Positions 10,903 to 19,672 of a stretch of 64,000 nucleotides of DNA are shown here, one piece after another. Positions within the stretch are counted from its first letter, which is position 1. Each line of letters opens with the position of its first letter. Position numbers and translations under genes: made by a program. Below the pieces are notes generated by a model. That model saw only the letters and a program-made list of their open reading frames with translations, was not told the DNA's origin and ran no database searches. The stretch is from positions 992,001 to 1,056,000 of the forward strand of contig NC_018513.1 in NCBI RefSeq assembly GCF_000292915.1, in the 5' to 3' direction. The DNA is from Burkholderia cepacia GG4. GTDB lineage: Bacteria; Pseudomonadota; Gammaproteobacteria; Burkholderiales; Burkholderiaceae.

Positions 10903-11587
10903 TTCCGTTCTCCCTTTCTGATCACACGCGATTCTGTTGTGCCACCCGCCGGCTCGTCCGGCTGCGGCCCGACTGGTTGCCTGCGCCGGGTTCCGTATCG
11001 AACGTCGTGGCGAAGCGTCAGTGCATGGAACAAAGTCTACGTCCGCGACCGCGCCCGATGGTGCGCGTAGAACGCTTTCTCGAAAGAAAAAATCATGTTT
11101 AAAAACATGGTCTTATTAAGATCATTTTGTATTGCGGAACGATTTTTGGCATCGCGAAACAGCCAATTTGTGCCTTGCACCACGAATTTTTACAACGCAG
11201 GGGCTTGTTCCGCATCGTGAAATATTGGCGGATTTGCGTATCGAGCGGATGCGGGGCGGGAATCGCGGGTTGAATGAGGCTCGCGGACTGCCCCGGCGAG
11301 GCGTTGCGTAGCGGGGCGGCGGCGACCGCTGGCCGCGCCTGTCAGCGTGAATGCGGCGACGCGGATAGCGGCGGCGCGCGATGTTCGGGGACGTCGTTCG
11401 ACCGGAGCCTGATCGGTCCCGGCCGCGCACTGCGGCGTATCGCCGCCGCTCGGCCGGGGCTGCCGCGTGGCGGCCGGGGGCAGCGGTTATGATGTTGCCG
11501 GCATCAGGTTGCGCGTCGCGCTTGGGCGCTTGAGCGCCGGTCGGCGCGGCTGCCGCGCGACGCAGCACGAATAACGAGGAACGATTG
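10903..11587. other. 685-bp intergenic region with an A/T-rich palindrome cluster
   Basis: No convincing gene. Around 11085-11130 the DNA becomes A/T-rich and holds CATGTTT-AA-AAACATG (11094-11109) overlapping an imperfect palindrome TGGTCTTATTAAGATCA (11107-11123). Further on, TGCGGAAC (11133-11140) and GTTCCGCA (11207-11214) form a spaced inverted repeat, and GCATCG(C/T)GAAA(C/T) occurs directly at 11149 and 11212. These look like operators or promoters serving the divergent small gene (minus) and/or the multicopper oxidase (plus). The GC-rich remainder 11225-11570 shows nothing recognisable. Confidence 0.45.
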
Positions 11588-13177
11588 ATGATACGGAGAA
11601 CCTTCCTGTCGCACGCCATCGGTGTCGCGGCCGCATCGCTGTTTGCGCGTACTGCGTGGGCGCAGCATGCCGGTCACGCGGGCATGGCCGGCATGGACCA
11701 GATGGACGACATGCCCGGCATGGCGGGCCATGCGCAGCACGCCAAGCCGGCGCCCGCTGCGCTCGCGGCTGCCGATGCGCTGCCGGCCGGCGCGCCGCTC
11801 GCCGCGTTGCGCACGCTCGCGAACGAGAGTCGCGAGCCCGGCACGTTCCGCGCCACGCTGGTCGCGCAGCCGGTTGCGCGTCCGATGCTGCACGGCACGC
11901 GTCCGACGACGTTCTGGCAGTTCGGCGCGGGTACGCAGGGGCCGGTCGTCGGCCCGCTGATCGACGTGCGCGAGGGCGACACGGTCGAAATCCGTTTCGT
12001 GAACCAGCTGCCGCAGCCGTCGACGATCCACTGGCACGGCGTGCCGGTGCCGCCCGACCAGGACGGCAACCCGTCCGACCCCGTCGCGCCGGGCGCGTCG
12101 CGCGTGTACCGCTTCACGTTGCCGAAGGGGAGCGCCGGGACCTACTGGTATCACCCGCATCCGCACATGATGACCGCCGAGCAGGTGTTCCGCGGGCTGG
12201 CGGGCCCGTTCGTCGTGCGCGCCGCCGATGATCCGCTCGCGGGCTGGCCCGAGCGCAACCTGTTCGTGTCGGACCTGAAGCTCGCGCGTGACGGCACGAT
12301 CCCGCCGAACGACATGATGGATTGGATGAACGGACGCGAGGGCCAGTTCGTGCTGGTCAACGGCGCGCGCCGGCCGCGGATCGACGTCGCGGGCGACGAG
12401 CGCTGGCGCGTGTGGAACGCGTGCAGCGCCCGCTACCTGCGCATCGCGTTCGACGACGGCCGCGCGTTCGAGCACGCCGGCACCGACGGCGGGTTGTTCG
12501 ATGCGCCGCGCCGCGTCACGTCACTGCTGCTCGCGCCGGGTGAGCGGGCGGAGCTGCTGGTGCGCGCCGGCGACCGTGCGTCGCACGCGGTGCTGCAGGC
12601 GGCCGAATACGACCGCCGCAAGATGGCGATGTCGCACGACGACGGCCACGGCAGCCTGCCGCCCGATCCGGCGCTGGCGCTGGCCGACGTCGCGTTCGCG
12701 CCGGCCGCCGCGCGTGCGTTGCCGGCGACGCTGCGCGCGGTGGCGCCGCTCGGCGAGCCGGTCGCGCACAAGGAAGTCGCGTTCGGCGAAGAGATGGACA
12801 TGGACGCGATGATGAAGGGCCCGGCGCACGGCCGCCCGGCCGGGATGCGCTTCACGATCAACGGCGCGACCTACGCGCCGCACCGTGCGACGCTGACCAG
12901 CCGCCGCGGCGACGTCGAGCGCTGGGCGCTCCGCAACGCCACCGACATGGACCACCCGTTCCATTTGCACGGCACGCAATTCCAGGTGATCGAGCGCGCA
13001 TCGGACGGCACGCGCACGAGCGAACCGTTCCGTGCGTGGCGCGATACCGTGAACGTGCGCAGCGGCGAAACCGTGACGATCCTCGTCAGGCAAGAGATGC
13101 CCGGCGAGCGCATGTTTCATTGCCACATTCTCGAACACGAGGATCTCGGCATGATGGGCACGCTGAAGGTCGTGTAA
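11588..13177 (+). CDS. Tat-exported multicopper oxidase
   Basis: 529 aa. The N-terminus MIRRTFLSHAIG with its Ala-rich core is a twin-arginine signal, followed by a Met/His-rich stretch (HAGHAGMAGMDQMDDMPGM) typical of copper-handling oxidases. Four copper motifs are present: IHWHGVPVP (about residue 146), YWYHPHPHM (about 190), HPFHLHGT (about 455) and HCHILEHEDLGMM (about 511), so the type 1, 2 and 3 sites look complete. Probably a periplasmic cuprous oxidase in copper tolerance (CopA/CueO-like). Start is the ATG at 11588 with GAGGA seven bases upstream; an adjacent in-frame TTG is less likely. No copper efflux genes adjoin it. Confidence 0.9.
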   Translation: MIRRTFLSHAIGVAAASLFARTAWAQHAGHAGMAGMDQMDDMPGMAGHAQHAKPAPAALAAADALPAGAPLAALRTLANESREPGTFRATLVAQPVARPMLHGTRPTTFWQFGAGTQGPVVGPLIDVREGDTVEIRFVNQLPQPSTIHWHGVPVPPDQDGNPSDPVAPGASRVYRFTLPKGSAGTYWYHPHPHMMTAEQVFRGLAGPFVVRAADDPLAGWPERNLFVSDLKLARDGTIPPNDMMDWMNGREGQFVLVNGARRPRIDVAGDERWRVWNACSARYLRIAFDDGRAFEHAGTDGGLFDAPRRVTSLLLAPGERAELLVRAGDRASHAVLQAAEYDRRKMAMSHDDGHGSLPPDPALALADVAFAPAAARALPATLRAVAPLGEPVAHKEVAFGEEMDMDAMMKGPAHGRPAGMRFTINGATYAPHRATLTSRRGDVERWALRNATDMDHPFHLHGTQFQVIERASDGTRTSEPFRAWRDTVNVRSGETVTILVRQEMPGERMFHCHILEHEDLGMMGTLKVV

Positions 13178-13270
13178 CACACCATCGAATATGTTTCACG
13201 CGTGTGACCGGCATTCAATCTGCGCGTGCAACAAGACAATACAGGTTGAATTATCGGGATTGAACGGAAA

Positions 13271-13302
13271 GGCCGGCCAATCGATTATTGATTGGCCGGC
13301 CT
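13271..13302. terminator. Long perfect hairpin between oxidase and cspA
   Basis: The inverted repeat GGCCGGCCAATC, seven-base spacer, GATTGGCCGGCC lies between the convergent multicopper oxidase and cspA. It lacks a good T run on either strand, so it may be a weak terminator for the oxidase or simply an mRNA end protector. Confidence 0.5.
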
Positions 13303-13308
13303 CAAAAA

Positions 13309-13340
13309 AAGAAACCCGGCGCATTGCGCCGGGTTTCTTC
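13309..13340 (-). terminator. Intrinsic terminator of cspA
   Basis: The 12-bp perfect stem GAAACCCGGCGC/GCGCCGGGTTTC with loop ATT is followed on the minus strand by seven T residues, 18 bp past the cspA stop. Confidence 0.92.
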
Positions 13341-13357
13341 GTCCGATATCCGATGCC

Positions 13358-13561
13358 TTATGCGGCCTGGATGTTCGACGCTTGCTTGCCCTTCGGTCCT
13401 TGAACGACGTCAAAGCTCACCTTCTGGCCTTCCTTCAGCGTCTTGAAGCCATTCATGGTGATAGCCGAGAAGTGCGCAAACAGATCCTCACCGCCCTCAT
13501 CGGGAGTGATGAAACCGAAGCCCTTCGCGTCGTTGAACCACTTAACGATACCAGTTGCCAT
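13358..13561 (-). CDS. cspA: Cold-shock protein
   Basis: 67 aa single cold-shock (OB-fold) domain. RNP1 is KGFGFITP (residues 13-20) and RNP2 is DLFAHFSA (26-33), with the invariant Trp in KWFND. It binds single-stranded RNA/DNA and acts as an RNA chaperone. A near-consensus promoter lies about 150 bp upstream, leaving a long 5' leader of the kind that makes cold-shock mRNAs thermosensitive. AGGGGAAG and AGGA lie before the ATG. The genome presumably has further csp paralogues, so the exact letter is uncertain. Confidence 0.93.
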   Translation of the reverse strand: MATGIVKWFNDAKGFGFITPDEGGEDLFAHFSAITMNGFKTLKEGQKVSFDVVQGPKGKQASNIQAA

Positions 13562-13712
13562 TTCCTACTTCCCCTGTCACACAGTCGCTGCTACTTACCA
13601 CGAGCACGCTCGAAAAGCTAAACGACCGGAAAATGCAGCCGTTCCCCCCTCACAAGCTCACCTCGGCCTCTTTCATTTCGCCAACCGGCAATTTGAAAAA
13701 AGTGCCAGCTTG

Positions 13713-13741
13713 ATTGTTGGCGCTCTTTATTTGAGTGTCAA
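13713..13741 (-). promoter_or_regulatory. Sigma70-type promoter for cspA
   Basis: Minus strand: TTGACA (13741-13736), 17-bp spacer, AACAAT (13718-13713). The start point would be near 13706, giving a leader of about 145 nt before the cspA ATG. The -35 is consensus and the spacing ideal. Confidence 0.7.
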
Positions 13742-14107
13742 GTGGAATTTTTAGACGTATAGGGGGTCGTTGTAAAGAACCCATTTTCAGGGTTTTTCCG
13801 GCTTTGCTTTGCAGCATGCCGCCGAGCGCGCGGACTTGAAAAGTCGCATAATCGGCTCATATACCAGGCTCGAGTGACACGCGATCGAGTCGTCCCGGCT
13901 TGTGGGATACTGGATGCGGATGCGACGGTCCGGTGCGGTTTCCCCCTGACGGTTCGTGTTCCGCGCCACGCGTGAAAGCCGGCACCGCAGCCGGCTTTCG
14001 TATGGCACGAAGACGATCGCGTGTCGTCGGGAATCAGGGAGGGCGCCGGCCGGTCGGTCGGGTAATGGCAGGATTGCGGGCCTGTCCGAGTTGTTTAGAA
14101 TGGGTGT
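13742..14107. other. Intergenic region upstream of clpS
   Basis: 366 bp without a supported ORF. It contains a 10-bp perfect hairpin GAAAGCCGGC-ACCGCA-GCCGGCTTTC (13974-13999) without a T run and a TTGAAA (13836) that could start a short transcript ending there. Close to clpS lies a promoter-like TTGCGG-16-TAGAAT (14074-14101). Confidence 0.4.
14074..14101 (+). promoter_or_regulatory. Promoter-like element abutting the clpS start codon
   Basis: TTGCGG (14074-14079), 16-bp spacer, TAGAAT (14096-14101). Transcription would begin at about 14108, the A of the clpS ATG, implying a leaderless or nearly leaderless mRNA; there is no Shine-Dalgarno between the -10 and the ATG. Confidence 0.45.
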
Positions 14108-14422
14108 ATGGCGATTATCCCGGACAAGCAGGACAGTACCGTCCTGGAACGCAAGCAGCAGAAGCTCAAGCCGCCTTCGATGTACAAGGTGGTGCTGCTG
14201 AACGACGACTTCACGCCGATGGAGTTCGTCGTGATGGTCGTACAGGAGTATTTCAAGAAGGATCGCGAGACGGCCACGCAGATCATGCTGAAGGTCCATC
14301 GCGAAGGGCGAGGAGTTTGTGGGGTCTATACGCGGGACATCGCGTCGACCAAGGTTGAGCAAGTCGTTACCCATGCGCGGCAGGCCGGGCATCCGCTGCA
14401 GTGCGTGATGGAGGAAGCATGA
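14108..14422 (+). CDS. clpS: ClpS adaptor of the ClpAP protease
   Basis: 104 aa. N-recognin adaptor that hands N-end-rule substrates to Clp[18 protein letters not shown] (residues 26-42) contains the substrate-pocket residues of the family, followed by the conserved helix blocks [23 protein letters not shown] and [10 protein letters not shown]. The stop overlaps the clpA start (ATGA), so the two are translationally coupled. The N-terminal arm of about 25 residues, needed for delivery, is present. Confidence 0.95.
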   Translation: MAIIPDKQDSTVLERKQQKLKPPSMYKVVLLNDDFTPMEFVVMVVQEYFKKDRETATQIMLKVHREGRGVCGVYTRDIASTKVEQVVTHARQAGHPLQCVMEEA

Positions 14423-16719
14423 TTGCCCAGGAATTGGAAGTCAGCCTGCACATGGCGTTCATGGAAGCACGCCAGGCGCGCCATGAGTTCATTACGGTCG
14501 AGCATCTGCTGCTGGCCCTGCTGGATAATCCGACGGCAGCCGAGGTGTTGCGCGCGTGCGCGGCAAACATCGAGGATCTGCGTCAGAACCTGCGCAATTT
14601 CATCCACGACAACACACCTACCGTCCCGGGCACCGACGATGTCGATACCCAGCCGACGCTCGGGTTCCAGCGCGTGATCCAGCGCGCGATCATGCACGTC
14701 CAGTCGACGTCGAACGGCAAGAAGGAAGTCACCGGCGCGAACGTGCTGGTCGCGATCTTCGGCGAGAAGGATTCGCACGCCGTCTATTACCTGCAGCAGC
14801 AGGGCGTCACGCGCCTGGACGTCGTGAACTTCATTTCGCACGGCATCGCGAAGACGAACGGCGGCGAAGCCGCCAAGTCGACCGATGCGAACGCGGAAAG
14901 CGAAGACGCGAATGCGCAGAAGGAAACCCCGCTCGCCCAGTTCACGCAGAACCTGAACCAGATGGCGAAGGACGGCCGCATCGATCCGCTGATCGGCCGC
15001 GAGCCGGAGGTCGAGCGCGTCGTGCAGGTGCTGTGCCGCCGGCGCAAGAACAATCCGCTGCTCGTCGGCGAAGCCGGCGTCGGCAAGACCGCGATCGCGG
15101 AAGGGCTCGCCTATCGCATCACGCGCGGCGAAGTGCCGGACATCCTCGCGAACGCGCAGGTCTATTCGCTCGACATGGGCGCGCTGCTGGCGGGCACCAA
15201 GTATCGCGGCGACTTCGAGCAGCGTCTGAAGACGGTGCTGAAGGAGTTGAAGGAGCGGCCGCACGCGATCCTGTTCATCGACGAGATCCATACGCTGATC
15301 GGCGCGGGCGCCGCCTCGGGCGGGACGCTCGACGCGTCGAACTTGCTGAAGCCGGCACTGTCGTCGGGCACGCTCAAGTGCATCGGCGCGACCACGTTCA
15401 CTGAATATCGCGGCATCTTCGAGAAGGACGCGGCGCTGTCGCGGCGCTTCCAGAAGGTCGACGTGACGGAGCCGACCGTCGAACAGACGGTTGCGATCCT
15501 GCGCGGGCTGAAGTCGCGCTTCGAGGAGCATCACGGCGTCAAGTATTCGTCGGGTGCACTGTCGGCCGCGGCCGAACTGTCGGCACGCTTCATCACCGAC
15601 CGTCACCTGCCGGACAAGGCGATCGACGTGATCGACGAAGCGGGCGCCGCGCAGCGCATCCTGCCGAAGTCGAAGCAGAAGAAGACGATCGGCAAGAGCG
15701 AGATCGAGGAAATCATCTCGAAGATCGCGCGCGTCCCGGCGCAGAGCGTGTCGCAGGACGATCGCAGCAAGCTGCAGACGCTCGATCGCGACCTGAAGAG
15801 CGTCGTGTTCGGCCAGGATCCGGCGATCGACGCGCTCGCGGCCTCGATCAAGATGGCGCGCGCGGGCCTCGGCAAGATGGACAAGCCGATCGGCTCGTTC
15901 CTGTTCTCCGGCCCGACCGGCGTCGGCAAGACCGAAGTGGCGCGCCAGCTCGCGTTCACGCTCGGCATCGAGCTGATCCGCTTCGACATGTCGGAATACA
16001 TGGAGCGTCACGCGGTGAGCCGGCTGATCGGCGCGCCGCCGGGCTATGTTGGGTTCGACCAGGGCGGGCTCCTGACCGAAGCCGTCACGAAGAAGCCGCA
16101 TTGCGTGCTGCTGCTCGACGAAATCGAGAAGGCGCATCCGGACATCTTCAACGTGCTGCTGCAGGTGATGGACCACGGCACGCTGACGGACAACAACGGC
16201 CGCAAGGCGGATTTCCGCAACGTCATCATCATCATGACGACGAACGCGGGCGCCGAGTCGATGCAGAAGGCGACGATCGGTTTCACGACGCGCCGCGAAA
16301 CGGGCGACGAGATGACCGACATCAAGCGCCTGTTCACGCCGGAGTTCCGCAACCGCCTGGATTCGATCATCAGCTTCCGCTCGCTCGATGAGGAAATCAT
16401 CATGCGCGTGGTCGACAAGTTCCTGATCCAGCTCGAGGAGCAGCTGCACGAGAAGAAGGTCGACGCGCTCTTTACCGACGCGTTGCGCAAGCATCTCGCG
16501 AAGCACGGCTTCGACCCGCTGATGGGTGCGCGGCCGATGCAGCGGCTGATCCAGGACACGATCCGTCGTGCGCTGGCCGACGAGCTGTTGTTCGGCAAGC
16601 TGGTCAACGGCGGCCATGTGACGGTCGACGTCGACGAAAACGACAAGGTGCAGTTGTCGTTCGACAAGCTGGCGAATCCGCCGCACAAGCCGAACGAAGA
16701 GACGGTCGAAGTCGAGTAA
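14419..16719 (+). CDS. clpA: ATP-dependent Clp protease ATP-binding subunit ClpA
   Basis: 766 aa AAA+ unfoldase that feeds ClpP. The start is the ATG at 14419 ([10 protein letters not shown]), preceded by GGAGGA and overlapping the clpS stop; six upstream in-frame codons are not family-like. The N-domain spans about residues 1-145. D1 Walker A is [13 protein letters not shown] (about 217) with Walker [12 protein letters not shown]2 Walker A is [13 protein letters not shown] (about 497) with [10 protein letters not shown]. The C-terminal D2 small domain is complete ([10 protein letters not shown]). A terminator follows at 16742. Confidence 0.96.
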   Translation: MIAQELEVSLHMAFMEARQARHEFITVEHLLLALLDNPTAAEVLRACAANIEDLRQNLRNFIHDNTPTVPGTDDVDTQPTLGFQRVIQRAIMHVQSTSNGKKEVTGANVLVAIFGEKDSHAVYYLQQQGVTRLDVVNFISHGIAKTNGGEAAKSTDANAESEDANAQKETPLAQFTQNLNQMAKDGRIDPLIGREPEVERVVQVLCRRRKNNPLLVGEAGVGKTAIAEGLAYRITRGEVPDILANAQVYSLDMGALLAGTKYRGDFEQRLKTVLKELKERPHAILFIDEIHTLIGAGAASGGTLDASNLLKPALSSGTLKCIGATTFTEYRGIFEKDAALSRRFQKVDVTEPTVEQTVAILRGLKSRFEEHHGVKYSSGALSAAAELSARFITDRHLPDKAIDVIDEAGAAQRILPKSKQKKTIGKSEIEEIISKIARVPAQSVSQDDRSKLQTLDRDLKSVVFGQDPAIDALAASIKMARAGLGKMDKPIGSFLFSGPTGVGKTEVARQLAFTLGIELIRFDMSEYMERHAVSRLIGAPPGYVGFDQGGLLTEAVTKKPHCVLLLDEIEKAHPDIFNVLLQVMDHGTLTDNNGRKADFRNVIIIMTTNAGAESMQKATIGFTTRRETGDEMTDIKRLFTPEFRNRLDSIISFRSLDEEIIMRVVDKFLIQLEEQLHEKKVDALFTDALRKHLAKHGFDPLMGARPMQRLIQDTIRRALADELLFGKLVNGGHVTVDVDENDKVQLSFDKLANPPHKPNEETVEVE

Positions 16720-16741
16720 GCGATAATTCGTTGTTCATGCG

Positions 16742-16776
16742 AACGGCGCGGGAAGTCCTCCGCGCCGTTTCGTTTT
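16742..16776 (+). terminator. Intrinsic terminator after clpA
   Basis: The stem AACGGCGCGG/CCGCGCCGTT with an 8-base loop is followed by TCGTTTT. Confidence 0.85.
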
Positions 16777-16795
16777 ATCTGGCGCCGACGGCGCG

Positions 16796-18202
16796 ATGGT
16801 GGTGCAGGGGAGTGGCAACGCAGTGACACAACAACAACGATCGTTCGACAACATCGTCGCGCGCGAACAAGGGTTGCGCCATGCGCTGACGTCGGGGCAG
16901 ATGGCGATGATCGCGATCGGCGGCGCGATCGGCACGGGGCTGTTCCTCGGCAGCGGGTTCGCGATCGGGCTCGCGGGTCCGAGCGTGCTCGTTTCGTATG
17001 CGATCGGCGCGCTGATCGCGCTGCTGCTGATGGGCGCGCTTGCGGAAATGACGGTCGCGCATCCGACGGCCGGCTCGTTCGGCGCGTACGCCGAACATTA
17101 CGTCGGCCCGCTCGCGGGGTTCCTCGTGCGCTACGCGTACTGGTTCGCGGTGGTGTTCGCGATCGGCACCGAAATCAGCGCGATCGCCGTATTCATGAAG
17201 TACTGGTTCCCGGGCGTGCCCGGCTGGTACTGGGTGATCGGCTTCTCCGCGCTGCTGATCGCCGTGAACCTCGCGAGCGTCACGCTGTACGGCACGGTCG
17301 AATACGCGTTCTCGCTGCTGAAGATCGCGGCGATCATTGTGTTCATCGTGCTCGGCGCGTATCTCGTGTGGTCGGCACCGGCCGCGTCGGGCGTCGGCTT
17401 CGCGAACTACACCGCGCACGACGGCTTCATGCCGAAGGGGCCGTGGGGCACCTGGGTCGCGGTGATCGTCGCGATCTTCAGCTACATGAGCATCGAGGCG
17501 GTCGCGATCGCGGCCGGCGAGGCGCGCGATCCGCAGCACGCAGTCACCCGCGCGTTTCGCTCGACGGTGTTCCGGCTCGTGCTGTTCTACCTGCTGACGC
17601 TGTCGCTGATGCTCGCGATCGTGCCCTGGACGCAGGCCGGCACCGACGAAAGCCCGTTCGTGAAGGTGATGGCCGCGACGCATGTGCCGTATGCGGCCGG
17701 CGTGATCAACTTCGTGCTGCTGATCGCGGCGCTGTCGGCGATGAACAGCCAGCTCTATGTGACGACGCGGATGATGTTCAGCCTGTCGCGCGCGCGGCTC
17801 GCGCCGGCGGTGTTCGGCCGGCTCGGCACCAACGGCGTGCCGCGTGCGGCGCTGTGGATCTCGACGAGCGGCGTCGCGGTCGCGGCCGTGCTGGTCGCGC
17901 TGTCGCCCGACACGGCTTTCACCGTGATGATGGCGATCGCGATGTTCGGCGCGCTGTTCACGTGGCTGATGATCTTCGTCACGCACCTGCGCTTTCGCGT
18001 GCAGTATCGCGGCCCGGCGCTCGCGTTCCGGATGTGGGCGCATCCGTTCGGCAGCTTGCTCGGTGCGGGGCTCGTCGGCGCGGTCCTGCTGACGACCGCG
18101 TTCACGCATGAATTCCGGATGACGATGGTGGTCGGCGTCGTGTTCGTCGTGCTGCTGACGCTCGCGTACGCGCTGCATTACCGCCACCAGCACGCGCGTT
18201 GA
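16796..18202 (+). CDS. Amino acid permease, APC superfamily
   Basis: About 460-468 aa, roughly twelve membrane segments. The N-terminal consensus GLRHALTSGQMAMIAIGGAIGTGLFLGSG is the classic AAT (amino acid transporter) subfamily signature that lines the substrate path. GSFGAYAEHYVGPLAGF and a glutamate-containing helix MSIEAVAIAAGEARDPQHAV follow. It most resembles transporters such as those for GABA, proline, aromatic or basic amino acids; the substrate cannot be fixed from sequence. The first ATG at 16796 lacks a Shine-Dalgarno; a GTG at 16823 behind AGGGGAG is a plausible alternative start. Confidence 0.88.
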   Translation: MVVQGSGNAVTQQQRSFDNIVAREQGLRHALTSGQMAMIAIGGAIGTGLFLGSGFAIGLAGPSVLVSYAIGALIALLLMGALAEMTVAHPTAGSFGAYAEHYVGPLAGFLVRYAYWFAVVFAIGTEISAIAVFMKYWFPGVPGWYWVIGFSALLIAVNLASVTLYGTVEYAFSLLKIAAIIVFIVLGAYLVWSAPAASGVGFANYTAHDGFMPKGPWGTWVAVIVAIFSYMSIEAVAIAAGEARDPQHAVTRAFRSTVFRLVLFYLLTLSLMLAIVPWTQAGTDESPFVKVMAATHVPYAAGVINFVLLIAALSAMNSQLYVTTRMMFSLSRARLAPAVFGRLGTNGVPRAALWISTSGVAVAAVLVALSPDTAFTVMMAIAMFGALFTWLMIFVTHLRFRVQYRGPALAFRMWAHPFGSLLGAGLVGAVLLTTAFTHEFRMTMVVGVVFVVLLTLAYALHYRHQHAR

Positions 18203-18250
18203 CGCGCGGCTTCACACCGCGGGCTGCAGGCTGCGCGGCGATGCGGCGCC

Positions 18251-18267
18251 GCTAAGGTTCCGTTAAG
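18251..18267 (+). promoter_or_regulatory. PmrA/QseB-like direct-repeat box
   Basis: GCTAAG-GTTCC-GTTAAG: two TTAAG-type half-sites 11 bp apart, the spacing used by OmpR-family regulators of the PmrA/QseB kind (consensus YTTAAG-N5-YTTAAG). It ends 8 bp before a GATAAC (18276-18281) that could serve as -10, so the box would occupy the -35 region of the COG4705 gene. Confidence 0.45.
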
Positions 18268-18301
18268 CCTGCGGCGATAACATTCGAACCTGTCCGCGAT
18301 G

Positions 18302-18323
18302 CGGGCTGGCGCGCGCCAGCCCG
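18302..18323. other. 22-bp perfect palindrome in the COG4705 leader
   Basis: CGGGCTGGCGC directly abuts its complement GCGCCAGCCCG. It lies 25 bp upstream of the start codon, between the putative promoter and the AAAAGGGG ribosome-binding site. It could be an operator or a leader hairpin; it has no T run. Confidence 0.5.
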
Positions 18324-18347
18324 TCACCATCTGTAAAAGGGGTTCGA

Positions 18348-19118
18348 ATGAACAAACTTCCCGAAATCACGCTCGCGTTCTGGATCATGAAGATCTGCGC
18401 GACCACGCTCGGCGAAACCGGCGGCGACCTGCTGTCGATGACGCTGAACGTCGGCTACGCGGTGAGCTCGATCCTGCTGTTCGGTTTCTTTCTCGTCACG
18501 CTCGGCGCGCAGCTCCGGACGACCGGCTATCGCCCGGCCATCTACTGGGCCGTGATCGTCGCGACGAGTACCGCGGGCACGACGATGTCCGATTTCATGG
18601 ACCGTACGCTGGGTCTCGGCTACGCGGCCGGCTCGTCGATTCTCGTCGCGATCCTGCTGGCGATCTTCGCGGTGTGGCGCCTCAGCGGCGAATCGCTGTC
18701 GGTCGACCTGATCCGCACGCGCAAGGTCGAGCTGATGTACTGGATCGCGATCCTGTTCTCGAACACGCTCGGCACCGCGCTCGGCGATTTCCTCGCGGAC
18801 AGTTCCGGCCTCGGCTTCGGCGGCGGCGCGCTGCTGATCGGCGGGCTGCTCGCGGTGATTGTGCTCGCGCACTATTTCACGCGCATCTCGGGTGTGCTGC
18901 TGTTCTGGGCCGCGTTCGTGCTCACGCGTCCGTTCGGCGCGACGGTCGGCGACCTGCTCACGAAACCGGTCGCCAAGGGCGGACTCGCGCTCGGCACGGT
19001 CGGCTCGTCGGCGGTGCTGCTGGCCGTGCTGGTCGCGATGGTGATCTACGCGAGCCTCGTGCAGGCGCGCCGCGGCGAACTCGTGCCCGCGCGAATCGCC
19101 GAGGCGGTCGATCGGTAA
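18348..19118 (+). CDS. COG4705-type inner-membrane protein with fourfold internal repeat
   Basis: 256 aa, eight predicted membrane segments. Four related motifs recur at regular intervals: TTLGETGGDLLS (about residue 19), TSTAGTTMSDFMDRTLGLGY (about 74), SNTLGTALGDFLADSSGLGF (about 139) and RPFGATVGDLLTK (about 198). Each has a Gly/Thr turn and an acidic residue placed within the membrane, as expected for a transporter built by duplication. COG4705 members are uncharacterised or poorly characterised. A good AAAAGGGG precedes the ATG; the upstream box suggests two-component control. The ligand is unknown, and metal or cation transport is only a guess. Confidence 0.75.
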   Translation: MNKLPEITLAFWIMKICATTLGETGGDLLSMTLNVGYAVSSILLFGFFLVTLGAQLRTTGYRPAIYWAVIVATSTAGTTMSDFMDRTLGLGYAAGSSILVAILLAIFAVWRLSGESLSVDLIRTRKVELMYWIAILFSNTLGTALGDFLADSSGLGFGGGALLIGGLLAVIVLAHYFTRISGVLLFWAAFVLTRPFGATVGDLLTKPVAKGGLALGTVGSSAVLLAVLVAMVIYASLVQARRGELVPARIAEAVDR

Positions 19119-19136
19119 CGGGAAACGGAAAAAAGA

Positions 19137-19158
19137 AAGGGGCCGCGAGGCCCCTTTT
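19137..19158. terminator. Bidirectional terminator between COG4705 gene and dut
   Basis: AAGGGGCC-GCGA-GGCCCCTT flanked by A-rich sequence on the left and TT on the right; it can end both convergent transcripts. Confidence 0.8.
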
Positions 19159-19170
19159 GCATTGCGCCGC

Positions 19171-19617
19171 TCAGTGACGGCCGGTGCTGCCGAAGCCGCC
19201 CGCGCCGCGCTCGCTCGTGTCGAAGTCGTCGACGATGTTGAACTGCGCCTGCACGACCGGCACGATCACGAGCTGCGCGAGGCGCTCGAACGGGTTCAGC
19301 ACGAACTCGGTCTGGCCGCGGTTCCACGTCGACACCATCAGCTGGCCCTGGTAGTCGGAATCGATCAGGCCGACGAGGTTGCCGAGCACGATCCCGTGCT
19401 TGTGGCCGAGGCCCGAGCGCGGCAGGATCAGCGCCGCGTAGCCGGGATCCGCGAGATGGATCGCGAGGCCGGTCGGCACGAGCGTCGTTTCGCCCGGCTG
19501 CAGCGTCACCGGCGCATCGAGGCACGCACGCAGGTCGAGGCCCGCGCTGCCGGTCGTGGCGTAGGCGGGCAGGTAGTCGCGCATGCGCGCGTCGAGAATC
19601 TTCAGGTCGAGTTTCAT
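19171..19617 (-). CDS. dut: dUTP diphosphatase
   Basis: 148 aa trimeric dUTPase, hydrolysing dUTP to dUMP. All five motifs are visible: SAGLDLRA (I), [11 protein letters not shown] (II), [11 protein letters not shown] (III), RLAQLVIVP (IV) and [12 protein letters not shown] (V). It is the last gene of the probable ribF-ileS-lspA-coaBC-dut operon, 55 bp after coaBC. Confidence 0.95.
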   Translation of the reverse strand: MKLDLKILDARMRDYLPAYATTGSAGLDLRACLDAPVTLQPGETTLVPTGLAIHLADPGYAALILPRSGLGHKHGIVLGNLVGLIDSDYQGQLMVSTWNRGQTEFVLNPFERLAQLVIVPVVQAQFNIVDDFDTSERGAGGFGSTGRH

Positions 19618-19672
19618 GCGATCGTCGAATCGGTCGGGAAGGGCGCGGCGGCGCGTGCCGCCGCGCCAGGGA

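Noticed and set aside
11122..11619. 165-codon minus-strand open frame in the gap before the multicopper oxidase
   Set aside because: Arg/Pro/Ala-rich, overlaps the oxidase start, no ribosome-binding site and no plausible fold.
14326..16686. 786-codon minus-strand open frame
   Set aside because: Exactly opposite clpA, low-complexity Arg/Asp/Leu composition, no ribosome-binding site.
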